Below, piece by piece: positions 33,338-41,295 of a stretch of DNA of 64,000 nt. The position numbers were made by a program, and so were the translations under genes. Below the pieces are notes generated by a model that saw only the letters and a list, made by a program, of their open reading frames with translations, had not been told where the DNA came from and did no database searches. Source of the DNA: JAKQEM01 sp964391185. Its GTDB lineage: Bacteria; Patescibacteriota; Gracilibacteria; Peribacterales; Peribacteraceae. Each line of letters begins with the position of its first letter. Position 1 is the first letter of the stretch. The stretch is from positions 1 through 64,000 of the forward strand of contig CAYMIX010000007.1 of assembly GCA_964391185.1 (NCBI GenBank). The letters run 5' to 3'.

Positions 33338-35701
33338 GTGACCGCACAGACGAACAACCTGATTCTCAACGGCCTCAATGAACAGCAACAACAAGCAGTG
33401 CTTCATACCGATGGACCATTGCTCATTTTGGCGGGAGCTGGCTCAGGGAAAACGCGTGCACTCACGCATCGCATCGCACACCTGATGCAACTTGGCGTGC
33501 AGCCATGGCAGATTCTTTCAGTGACATTCACCAATAAAGCCGCAAAAGAAATGAAGGAGCGTATCGCGAACATGCTGCATCTTACGGAAGGAACAGATAT
33601 TACGTTCGGCGATTTCAAGCAAGGACGCCTGCCTGTGATGGGAACATTTCACAGTATTTGCGTGCGCATTTTGCGACGTGATATCGAGAGGCTCGGACGT
33701 GACCGAAACTTCGTGATTTACGATAGCGATGATCAGGAAAAGCTCATGAAGAATGTGCTCAAGCAATTACACATCGAAGAAGCCGAGCTTAAGCCACGCG
33801 CAGCCTTGGGTTACGTTGGACGATTTAAATCAGAAGCTGTGTCTCCTGCTGATGCAGCAAAAGACGCAACAACTGATCGCCTCTCACTCGTGCTCAAGGC
33901 ATACACGCTGTACCAAAAAATGCTCAAAGAAAGTAATGCGCTCGACTTCGATGATTTGATCCTCGAAACAGTCAGACTCTTCCATGAATGTCCAGATGTA
34001 TTGAGCAGGTACCAGGAGACGTGGAGATATTTGCACGTCGATGAGTATCAAGACACGAACCATGCGCAGTATTTGTTTATCACGTTGCTCGCGCAGAAGT
34101 ATCGAAACCTTTGTGTGATCGGCGACCCAGACCAATCGATCTACGGTTTCCGTGGCGCAGATATCCGCAATATTTTGGAGTTCGAAAAAGATTATCCAAA
34201 TGCGAGCCGCATTAAGCTCGAACGAAACTATCGTTCCACGCAGCCAATCTTGGATGCTGCCGATGGTGTGATCTCTGTAAATCCAAATCGTCCAGAGAAG
34301 AAAATGTGGACGAACCGAACCGACGGACCGCATGTGGTGGTGAATGAAGTGCGTGATGAAAAGCGCGAGGCGGAAGAAGCTGTTCGCGCCGTGCAAGAAA
34401 TGAAGCGCAAAGAGATCCCGTTCCGCGAGCAGGTGATCTTGTACCGAACACACGCACAATCGCGTCTATTTGAAGAAGCTTGTATGCGTGCTGCGATCCC
34501 CTATCGTATCCTCGGAGGTGTGAAATTCTACGGCCGCAAAGAAGTGAAAGATGTCCTCGCGTATTTGTATGCGATCTTGAACCCGTACGACACGGTGAGC
34601 ATGCTGCGCATCATCAATATTCCTTCGCGTAAGCTTGGGGAAACGACGCTCAGCAAAGTGCAGGCACATTCATCGCAACATCAGATGACACTCTGGGATG
34701 CGCTGTGCGATGCCAATAATATCGCTGACCTGGATATGAATACGCGCAACCGCATCATGGCGTTTGTGGAACTGTTGCTGCGCTACAAAGTAAAAACCGA
34801 ACACACAGTTGTGAGCTTGCTGACAGAAGAATTACTTGAGGACCTAAAGATGGAAACGTGGCTGAAGGAAGGAACCGAAGAAGGCGAAGACCGTTGGCAC
34901 AACGTCCAAGAACTAATGACTGTCATGCATAAGTACGACAGCTTGAATGCGCAGGAATCACTCACAAGTTTCCTGGAAGAAGTAGCCTTGGTTTCCGAAG
35001 TAGATAAGCTTGGGAATGAAGGAGGCAGCGATGCGCTCACATTGATGACGCTCCATCTCTGCAAAGGATTGGAGTTTGAACACGTGGTGATCGTCGGATG
35101 TGAAGAAGGGCTCTTCCCCCACAGCAATGCGATGTTCGATAAAGAACAGCTCGAGGAAGAGCGGAGAATTATGTATGTCGGCATGACGCGCGCTCGAAGC
35201 AATCTCCGACTAATGTTCGCGCAAAGCCGTTTCCTCTGGGGCGAAAATAAAAGCGGTGCACCAAGTAGATTTTTGGATGATTTACCACCGCATGTGATAG
35301 AGCGCAGGAGTGACGATATCCTCAGTGCATTTGCATGGGCGGGCAGCCAAGGCATGGAACAGGCACGACGCGGATCTGTAGGGGCGTTGCATGCTGCGCC
35401 CTCATTGGGCAATAACCATTCCGGGACGTTGCGTGCAACGCCCCTACAACCATTCCGTCAGCAGCATTCTACCGCACAGCCCGATGTCGCGATCGAGTTC
35501 AATCAAGATGTATCGTTCGATGATGGAAACCAAGACAGCGAACAGCTTGCCGATACAATCCAGCAAGGCACACGGGTTGCTCACCCGACATTTGGCGCAG
35601 GTACCGTCCTCGCTCGTCGCGGTGACATTGTGGATATCAGGTTTGACTCTGGGCAAAAGAAAACATTTGCACTAAGCATTGCGCCGCTAAAAATTATTTA
35701 A
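33338..35701 (+). CDS. UvrD/PcrA-type superfamily 1 DNA helicase
   Basis: 3'-5' helicase of repair and replication. The 787-aa protein has Walker A AGAGSGKT, DEYQDTNHAQ, GDPDQSIYGFRGAD, TLHLCKGLEFEHVVIVGCEEGLFPH and EEERRIMYVGMTRARSNL. A C-terminal Tudor-like RNA polymerase-interaction type domain is present (VAHPTFGAGTVLARRGDIVDIRF). GTG 33338 is preferred because TACAAT (33326-33331) lies 6 nt upstream, instead of an ATG at 33287. A palindromic repeat is inserted in frame at about codons 680-704, in the flexible linker before the C-terminal domain. Confidence 0.92.
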   Translation: MTAQTNNLILNGLNEQQQQAVLHTDGPLLILAGAGSGKTRALTHRIAHLMQLGVQPWQILSVTFTNKAAKEMKERIANMLHLTEGTDITFGDFKQGRLPVMGTFHSICVRILRRDIERLGRDRNFVIYDSDDQEKLMKNVLKQLHIEEAELKPRAALGYVGRFKSEAVSPADAAKDATTDRLSLVLKAYTLYQKMLKESNALDFDDLILETVRLFHECPDVLSRYQETWRYLHVDEYQDTNHAQYLFITLLAQKYRNLCVIGDPDQSIYGFRGADIRNILEFEKDYPNASRIKLERNYRSTQPILDAADGVISVNPNRPEKKMWTNRTDGPHVVVNEVRDEKREAEEAVRAVQEMKRKEIPFREQVILYRTHAQSRLFEEACMRAAIPYRILGGVKFYGRKEVKDVLAYLYAILNPYDTVSMLRIINIPSRKLGETTLSKVQAHSSQHQMTLWDALCDANNIADLDMNTRNRIMAFVELLLRYKVKTEHTVVSLLTEELLEDLKMETWLKEGTEEGEDRWHNVQELMTVMHKYDSLNAQESLTSFLEEVALVSEVDKLGNEGGSDALTLMTLHLCKGLEFEHVVIVGCEEGLFPHSNAMFDKEQLEEERRIMYVGMTRARSNLRLMFAQSRFLWGENKSGAPSRFLDDLPPHVIERRSDDILSAFAWAGSQGMEQARRGSVGALHAAPSLGNNHSGTLRATPLQPFRQQHSTAQPDVAIEFNQDVSFDDGNQDSEQLADTIQQGTRVAHPTFGAGTVLARRGDIVDIRFDSGQKKTFALSIAPLKII
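35377..35449. repeat. GTAGGGGCGTTGC palindrome inserted inside the helicase gene
   Basis: GTAGGGGCGTTGCATGC (35378-35394) pairs with GCGTGCAACGCCCCTAC (35431-35447), 16 of 17 positions, around a small GCCC/GGGC hairpin. It is translated as SVGALHAAPSLGNNHSGTLRA and following residues. Its arm sequence equals the intergenic palindrome at 26951. Confidence 0.85.
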
Positions 35702-35725
35702 TATCGGGCTACGTTTTAATACCAA

Positions 35726-35756
35726 CGTAGAGACGTGCGATTCGCACGTCTCTACG
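35726..35756. repeat. 31-nt palindrome, CGTAGAGACGTGC type
   Basis: CGTAGAGACGTGCGA and its exact complement, separated by one T. It lies between convergent stop codons and lacks a U-tract. It is related in style, not in exact sequence, to the GTAGGGGCGTTGC palindromes. Confidence 0.8.
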
Positions 35757-35788
35757 GTAGGAATTCGGTATTAATGGCATTTTTCCTG

Positions 35789-37510
35789 TTATCCCTCGAA
35801 CAATGTTCCTCTCACAACTGGCTGTTCGAATGGCAACCATGTGAAGGTGGTTTCGCCATCAGTCCATGTCACATCACCCGCCAAGGATGGAGTGCCAGGA
35901 TCATTGAGGGTCAACCGCAACGACTTGTTACCAGCGCCACCTGGGACATTCACGTCACCGTAGATGCGAATCACGCGTTCGGTATCCACCGTTCCGATAC
36001 TTGCTGGGATAGAAGAACACGTCACCACTCCGGATGAAACCGTACAGTCAGATTCTTCCGATGAACCTTCAGTACGAACGTTTACATTGGAGAGTGTGAT
36101 GCCACCAGCCTGTTCGATATCAAAGGCGAGTGAGAGCAAGCGGACATCTTTGCTGGATTCCGGTGCGCGAGCGTTGAAGCGGAATTGTCCAAGCAAACGT
36201 TCCGTACCCGTTGTGAGTACACCTGTTGCATTGCCTGTGCTCGTGACACTCGTGATAACACCGAATGCAGTTTGCGAAGCTGGGAAATCATCAGAAGATG
36301 TCGTGGTGTAATCATCATTGCTCCATACACCAGTACCTTCCAAGGAGATGCTTGTGACTTCGATATTTTCACCACTCTGTCCGCCTTGGGCATCGGACTT
36401 TGTGCGAGCGCGAACGTACATAGCGCGGTCAGCACGGTATGGCAGGTAGAAACGTTCGGATGGAATATTGGCTGTGAATGTTGAAGCAGATCCACCACCG
36501 TTCGCTGTACCAAGGAGCTGACCATCAGAGTTGTAGATCAAGATGGAGCTGACAGATTCCGCATCTGCGCCAAGGTTAACGCTCACCTGAGACACTTCCA
36601 CAGGTTCGCCGTTGCTGAAGAATTTTACGGCAGCGAGGATGGGAGACGTTTCCCCAAGAACAATGAAATTGCTCCGCACATCGTCATCTGTCAGAGGATC
36701 GAATGTGCCGGATCCACGTTCACTCATCCAAGAGGAAGACATGGAGGAGAAACGGCGGCTACTTGAGCTACTCACCGATGAACGGGAAGAAGGCATTCGC
36801 GAAGAAGAGCCTCGGTCATCGTCATCCATTTCTGCTTCGCGCAGTGCATCAAGTTCGCCCTCACTTTCTGCAACGAATGCGATGGTGAGGCGGGACATTT
36901 CACCGCGGGTGATTGTGTCGCCTGCGGACAATCCATCGACGGAGACGCCGAGATCATCAGCGGCTTTGATAAACGGTACGTACCAATCTGCGCCTTCTTC
37001 GTCACCGTTAATAGGTAATGCGTAGATTTTCGCGAGGACTTTTACAGCCTCTTCGTATTGGACATCGCGTGTTGGTTCGAATCTCCACATGGATGCCTCG
37101 ATACCAGCTCGGGCATTACCACGGACGATACCAAGGGCTTTTGCGCGGCAGACGTCTTCTGTAAACCAGTCTGATGTTTGTATATCTGGAAAACAGTTCG
37201 TGTTAACAGTGCCGTTGTCACTCGTGAGACGCATGACGATGGTCATAAATTCCGCACGGTTGAGACGGCGGTCTGGACGGAACGTTCCATCGTCATTGCC
37301 GCGAATCACGCCGATGCGTGTGAGGGCGCTTACGGCCACGTTTACCGAATGATCGTCAAACGGTGCGTCGTCGTAGCGATCCAGATCAAGATCATCGAAC
37401 ATGAACCGGGACGAACGACGAACAGAACTGTTGGAAGTTGTCTGTGCCAGTGTTGTCAAAGGCATGACAACCGTAAGCAAGGCCGATAGGGAAAGGATGA
37501 GAGTATTCAT
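35789..37510 (-). CDS. Secreted S-layer homology (SLH) domain surface protein
   Basis: The 573-aa protein has a Sec signal peptide (MNTLILSLSALLTVVMPLTTLAQT, cleavage near 23). Two to three SLH-like units follow at about 50-210 (AVSALTRIGVIRGNDDGTFRPDRRLNRAEFMTIVMRL; CRAKALGIVRGNARAG; AADDLGVSVDGLSAGDTITRGEMSRL), which bind cell-wall polymers. Next come a Ser/Arg-rich linker (about 235-270) and a beta-rich C-terminal half. It is a candidate cell-surface protein. ATG 37510 was chosen over 37561: it starts the signal peptide, and TACACT (37517-37522, minus strand) lies 6 nt upstream. Confidence 0.85.
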   Translation of the reverse strand: MNTLILSLSALLTVVMPLTTLAQTTSNSSVRRSSRFMFDDLDLDRYDDAPFDDHSVNVAVSALTRIGVIRGNDDGTFRPDRRLNRAEFMTIVMRLTSDNGTVNTNCFPDIQTSDWFTEDVCRAKALGIVRGNARAGIEASMWRFEPTRDVQYEEAVKVLAKIYALPINGDEEGADWYVPFIKAADDLGVSVDGLSAGDTITRGEMSRLTIAFVAESEGELDALREAEMDDDDRGSSSRMPSSRSSVSSSSSRRFSSMSSSWMSERGSGTFDPLTDDDVRSNFIVLGETSPILAAVKFFSNGEPVEVSQVSVNLGADAESVSSILIYNSDGQLLGTANGGGSASTFTANIPSERFYLPYRADRAMYVRARTKSDAQGGQSGENIEVTSISLEGTGVWSNDDYTTTSSDDFPASQTAFGVITSVTSTGNATGVLTTGTERLLGQFRFNARAPESSKDVRLLSLAFDIEQAGGITLSNVNVRTEGSSEESDCTVSSGVVTCSSIPASIGTVDTERVIRIYGDVNVPGGAGNKSLRLTLNDPGTPSLAGDVTWTDGETTFTWLPFEQPVVRGTLFEG

Positions 37511-37577
37511 ACAAATAGTGTAGCCGATCTCTAAGCCAAAACATGACAGCAGCGTGAACACGGATTATGCTCACCGT

Positions 37578-38384
37578 ATGCCGACTTTTGCCGAGCAAAT
37601 CACAGATTTTTGCCAGAAAGCGGGCCTACGCATGAATACAGACCTCGGCCAACACTTTCTGATTGATGAAAATATCCTTGAAGCAATCATCACTGCGGCA
37701 AATATCCAAAAGAGCGATACGATCGTTGAAATCGGAGCGGGAATAGGGATCCTCACGAAAGAATTGATCGCAAAAGCAGATTCTGTCACAACGATTGAGG
37801 TTGATAAGCGTTTGCTGCCGATTTTACAACGTTATATCGGTGACACATCAAAACTTGCTGTCATTAATGACAATGCCTTGAACGTCCCCTTTCCGACAGA
37901 GCCATACAAAATCGTCGCAAATATCCCCTATCACATCACATCCCCTCTTCTGCGGCACGCATTCCTGGAAGGCACACGCTCACCGACATCACTGACACTT
38001 TTGATCCAACGTGAAGTCGCAGAAAAAATCGCCGATGAAAACGACCGCAGTATGCTCACCATTATTGTCGGACTCTTCGGCAAGCCACGCATTGTCTGTA
38101 TGGTTCCGCCACATTGTTTCTTGCCTCCCCCTAAAGTAGATTCCGCCGTGCTGCACATCGATTGTTTCGATAAACCTCTGACCGATCCCGAAACAATGGA
38201 CCGCGTGTTCACGCTCACGAAACATGCTTTCAGTCAGAAGCGGAAAATGCTCCGCAACACTATTTCTGATGTGCCAGGTGGTGATGAAGCAATGGAAAAA
38301 TCCGGCATCGACCGCACGCGAAGGCCGCAAACTCTGACGATAGAAGAGTGGATTACGCTCGCAAAACATATGAAAGCGGCATAA
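37578..38384 (+). CDS. rsmA: 16S rRNA dimethyladenosine transferase (RsmA/KsgA)
   Basis: Dimethylates two adjacent adenines in the 3'-terminal hairpin of 16S rRNA. The 268-aa protein has DLGQHFLIDENIL, motif I VEIGAGIGILTKEL, ribose-binding TIEVDKRLLPIL, the catalytic NIPYHITSPLL, and the C-terminal domain (FSQKRKMLRNTI). ATG 37578 (MPTFAEQI) has TATGCT at 37566-37571, 6 nt upstream, so the mRNA is probably leaderless. It is divergent from the SLH protein gene, with both -10 boxes inside 67 nt. Confidence 0.96.
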   Translation: MPTFAEQITDFCQKAGLRMNTDLGQHFLIDENILEAIITAANIQKSDTIVEIGAGIGILTKELIAKADSVTTIEVDKRLLPILQRYIGDTSKLAVINDNALNVPFPTEPYKIVANIPYHITSPLLRHAFLEGTRSPTSLTLLIQREVAEKIADENDRSMLTIIVGLFGKPRIVCMVPPHCFLPPPKVDSAVLHIDCFDKPLTDPETMDRVFTLTKHAFSQKRKMLRNTISDVPGGDEAMEKSGIDRTRRPQTLTIEEWITLAKHMKAA

Positions 38385-38385
38385 T

Positions 38386-38410
38386 GCTTTAGTGCACTAA
38401 AGAGCTAAAA
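38386..38410. repeat. Palindromic repeat, GCTTTAG family
   Basis: It begins GCTTTAGTGCACTAAAGAGC, two bases after the rsmA stop and upstream of the coiled-coil gene. Confidence 0.8.
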
Positions 38411-38448
38411 CTTGCGCCGGATTTTCCCACGTATTAGGATCGTTTTTC

Positions 38449-38730
38449 ATGGCGATAAAGAAACGAACCACTGGCTCGCGACGTATGACTGCGCGAAAGG
38501 CATTAAGCATTTCACTACAGGAAATTGCGGATGCGCAGCGAGAAATTCTCACTGAAATGAGAGCAGGATTTAGAGATCTAGCTCAAACATTGGGTGGCCG
38601 CATCGATGCTCTTGATTCAGAATTAAAGAGTTTCCGAAAGGAAACAAGACATAACTTTGCGACATTCATTGTGAATCATGATGCCTTGGAAAAACGCGTG
38701 AGCCATCTTGAAGACAAAGTTGGCGTCTAA
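38449..38730 (+). CDS. Small coiled-coil protein of unknown function
   Basis: The 93-aa protein has a basic N-terminus (MAIKKRTTGSRRMTARKAL) followed by continuous heptads (ISLQEIADAQREILTEMRAGFRDLAQTLGGRIDALDSELKSF) ending EKRVSHLEDKVGV. It resembles the coiled-coil protein at 15787-16149 in its end pattern, and is bracketed by two copies of the GCTTTAG palindrome (38386 and 38741). Function unknown; the repeat bracket suggests an inserted unit. Confidence 0.6.
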   Translation: MAIKKRTTGSRRMTARKALSISLQEIADAQREILTEMRAGFRDLAQTLGGRIDALDSELKSFRKETRHNFATFIVNHDALEKRVSHLEDKVGV

Positions 38731-38740
38731 CTGCTTCAGC

Positions 38741-38752
38741 GCTTTAGTGCAC
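38741..38752. repeat. Palindromic repeat, GCTTTAG family (half copy)
   Basis: GCTTTAGTGCAC only, downstream of the coiled-coil gene. Confidence 0.5.
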
Positions 38753-38765
38753 GAACGCACTGCCC

Positions 38766-40247
38766 ATGCTTATTTTGCCGTATGCCTTCACCGGCTCATT
38801 TGTCGTAACGATTTTCTTCCTGCAATGGTGGCAGGAATCTGCATATCCATGGTGGATTTGGATGGCCCTGGCAACGATCGCGTGCGCATCACTTTTCTTG
38901 AAGAACTATCGATCAGTAGTACTCGTGGGAATCGCAGCGATTGCTCTCGGATTCTGTACCGTCGCCCGGTCGGTGCATGTGCCTGATGATTCTTCGATCG
39001 AACGGTTCGCTCCTGCGAAAAATGCTACGCTAACAGGCGTTATCATCAAACAACCTGATGATCGTCAGACAAAGATGGATTACCTGCTGCGAGTTCAAAC
39101 GATTCAGGCGACACTCACAGGTGCAATCGTCCCCGCTCATGGACATATTCTGATAACCGATAAAAGTTTATCGTGCCGATTTGGGCCAGGAGACATCGTG
39201 ATGATTCGCGGAAACCTCAAACTTCCCTTCGGCGATAATGAAAGCTCATACAAAAACTACCTCGCACTCTCCAGCGTCTATGCGACGTTCGAAGTGCGCA
39301 GTTGCGCCGTGACCGGTTTCGACCATCACTTCGCTATTCTCCGAACGCTCTGGAAGCTCCGTAGCGCGTTCGAAGAGCGCATCACGCTGATTTACCCTGA
39401 GCCGACGGGATCGCTTCTTGCAGGGCTATTAACGGGTTCTCGCAGCGGTCTCCCGCAACGTATTCACGATGCATTTCGTCGAACAGGACTTTCACACATC
39501 GTTGCGATTTCAGGGTCGAACATCACCATCATTCTGGGGATCATGACACACATGCTCTTTTTCTTGCCGAAGCGCTACAAATTAATCCCCAGTGTCATCG
39601 GTATTGCACTCTTCACGTTGTTTGTCGGAGGAAGCGCATCAGTTGTGCGCGCCGCGATCATGGGAAGTATCGGGCTGCTCGCCGTGACAGGAGGTCGCTT
39701 ACCGCACGCCCGGCTTGCGACGTTATGGACGGCATTCTTCATGCTGCTGTGGAACCCCTTGCAGCTCTGGTACGACGCAGGGTTTCAGCTTTCGTTCTTA
39801 GCGGTGATCGGACTCATCGAACTCCAGCCTATCCTCACCAAACTCTGTGAACGTGTTCCAGAATTCGGCGGTATCCGCGAAGCATTGCTTACCACCATTG
39901 CCGCTCAATGCACCACAACCGCATGGTCCGCGTATGCCTTCGGACAGTTCTCATTGATTGCTCCGATCGCCAACATTCTGACGACGCCATTCATTCCGCT
40001 CGCGATGCTGTTTGGATTTATCGGATCAATTATTGGATGGGTTGTTCCGATCCTTGGAAAACTCATTGGATTCCCTGCATTTTTGATTCTCACCTACATC
40101 ATTCGCACTGCAGAAACTCTGGCAAAAGTTCCGTATGCCGCTGCGGAATTAGATGATGTGAGTCCGTGGATTATTGTTGTGTATTACGGTGGGTTGATAG
40201 TGTTTGTGCAGCTTTGGAAGCGTCATGGTTCGTCGAGCTCACCATGA
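38766..40247 (+). CDS. comEC: ComEC/Rec2-type DNA-uptake channel, membrane part only
   Basis: ComEC forms the inner-membrane channel for single-stranded DNA in natural transformation. The 493-aa protein has N-terminal TM helices, the OB-like domain (about 80-185) and the competence domain with GLLTGSRSGLPQRIHDAFRRTGLSHIVAISGSNI, GGSASVVRAAIMGSIGLLA and DAGFQLSFLAVIGL. The C-terminal metallo-beta-lactamase domain of full-length ComEC (~750 aa) is absent. The final residues and the stop codon come from a hairpin repeat (40222-40248). Confidence 0.9.
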   Translation: MLILPYAFTGSFVVTIFFLQWWQESAYPWWIWMALATIACASLFLKNYRSVVLVGIAAIALGFCTVARSVHVPDDSSIERFAPAKNATLTGVIIKQPDDRQTKMDYLLRVQTIQATLTGAIVPAHGHILITDKSLSCRFGPGDIVMIRGNLKLPFGDNESSYKNYLALSSVYATFEVRSCAVTGFDHHFAILRTLWKLRSAFEERITLIYPEPTGSLLAGLLTGSRSGLPQRIHDAFRRTGLSHIVAISGSNITIILGIMTHMLFFLPKRYKLIPSVIGIALFTLFVGGSASVVRAAIMGSIGLLAVTGGRLPHARLATLWTAFFMLLWNPLQLWYDAGFQLSFLAVIGLIELQPILTKLCERVPEFGGIREALLTTIAAQCTTTAWSAYAFGQFSLIAPIANILTTPFIPLAMLFGFIGSIIGWVVPILGKLIGFPAFLILTYIIRTAETLAKVPYAAAELDDVSPWIIVVYYGGLIVFVQLWKRHGSSSSP

Positions 40248-40290
40248 CATCTAAGCGTGTCACCCTGAGCTCGACGAAGGGCGACACAGC
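40222..40290. repeat. Two hairpin repeats: GTCATGGT/ACCATGAC and GTGTC-ACCCTGAGC type
   Basis: GTCATGGT (40222-40229) pairs with ACCATGAC (40241-40248). Next, GTGTCaCCCT...AGGGcGACAC (about 40257-40287) surrounds GAGCTCGACGA. The first shares CATGGTTCGTC and CACCATGACATCTA with 32978-33027; the second is the widespread CCCTGAGC...CGAAGGG hairpin type seen in many draft genomes. Confidence 0.65.
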
Positions 40291-40823
40291 TACCACTGAT
40301 ACAGCCACACCGACACCTCCCCACCCAACCGTGGAACACGAATTTCCTTGAGCGCTTTTCGACCATGAAACCCAAACGTGTGTGTGACGACATAGGTGCC
40401 AGGGCTCAGTTCCCGATCAAACCGTTCCTGCAGCTCTTTCATGATTCCGGGAAACAGATACAGAAAAATCACATCGGCATCCTTGATATTCATTGCTCGA
40501 AATGACTGTAGCCGGACCCGAACACCGTCACGTTTGATCATCGATCGTAGCCTGCCCATCAGCCAAATCGTCGGAACTATTTCACAACCATCCACGCTTA
40601 CATCGGGATGGCGCTGCTTGATGCGTCCAAGCAATCGACCATCGCCCGCACCTAGATCCACCACATGCTCTCGCCCTTTCCACGGAACCATATCAATCAT
40701 CGCATCAGCAATGTGCAGTGGTGTCGGCACCGACGGAACGCCCACCACCATCAGAAAAATACCCGTCACCACCACGAAGGTAGTGACGAGTACTAATCCA
40801 ACAATGATCGCATTGATAAACAT
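40290..40823 (-). CDS. Membrane-anchored class I methyltransferase, FAM173/ATPSc-KMT-like
   Basis: The 177-aa protein has an N-terminal TM helix (about 5-30), the motif VPSVPTPLHIADAMIDM, SAM motif I VVDLGAGDGRLLGRI, a Glu-containing DGCEIVPTIWL and ADVIFLYLFPGIMKELQERFDRELSPGTYVVTHTF. This layout (TM helix, PTP, DLGxGDGR, ExxP, iF..P..M..L) resembles the FAM173 lysine methyltransferases that act on ATP synthase subunit c and the ANT in mitochondria. The bacterial substrate is unknown. It starts 2 nt after the DoxX stop, so the pair is coupled. Confidence 0.7.
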   Translation of the reverse strand: MFINAIIVGLVLVTTFVVVTGIFLMVVGVPSVPTPLHIADAMIDMVPWKGREHVVDLGAGDGRLLGRIKQRHPDVSVDGCEIVPTIWLMGRLRSMIKRDGVRVRLQSFRAMNIKDADVIFLYLFPGIMKELQERFDRELSPGTYVVTHTFGFHGRKALKEIRVPRLGGEVSVWLYQW

Positions 40824-40824
40824 C

Positions 40825-41220
40825 TTATTTCTTCATCATTCCATCCACTGCATATTTCCCAGCACCCATCACCATAAGAACAATCGCGCCTGCAAGCAGA
40901 ACGAGATCGAATTCCCAACCCATTCCACCCTGTGGAGCGAACGTACCGGTAACGTTGAATGGAGCCTGACCGAAGCCCGTCATCTTCATATAGATGGCAC
41001 CGACCATGATGATGGCGAGACCAAGCGAAGCGAGCTGTGTGAGAGCGCCGAGAACCAAGGCAATTCCTCCAAGTGGTTCGGCAATTTTAAGGATTGTCAT
41101 CATCGTGTTTGGAGCTTCCATGCCCCACTTGGCCCAACCATGGTAGATAAAAACAGCACCAAGAGCGAGGCGCAACAGGAGAAGTGCACAGTCATTGTGC
41201 TTTTGTAGACGAAACATCAT
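40825..41220 (-). CDS. DoxX family membrane protein
   Basis: The 131-aa protein has four TM segments. LLLRLALGAVFIYHGWAKWG (about 14-33) is the DoxX signature; GGIALVLGALTQLASLGLAIIMVGAIY and LVLLAGAIVLMVMG follow. DoxX-type proteins are linked to quinol or thiol redox functions in other bacteria, but the role here cannot be inferred. It probably forms a two-gene operon with the methyltransferase gene. Confidence 0.88.
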   Translation of the reverse strand: MMFRLQKHNDCALLLLRLALGAVFIYHGWAKWGMEAPNTMMTILKIAEPLGGIALVLGALTQLASLGLAIIMVGAIYMKMTGFGQAPFNVTGTFAPQGGMGWEFDLVLLAGAIVLMVMGAGKYAVDGMMKK

Positions 41221-41295
41221 ACGAACAACGGGAAGTAAATAAAATTACCCCGTAATGCTACCACAAACAGCAAGCAAGCGGTCTTGCGGGCATTA

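Noticed and set aside
35726..35756. CGTAGAGACGTGC palindrome as an intrinsic terminator
   Set aside because: The stem is perfect but no U-tract follows on either strand. It fits the dispersed palindrome class better.
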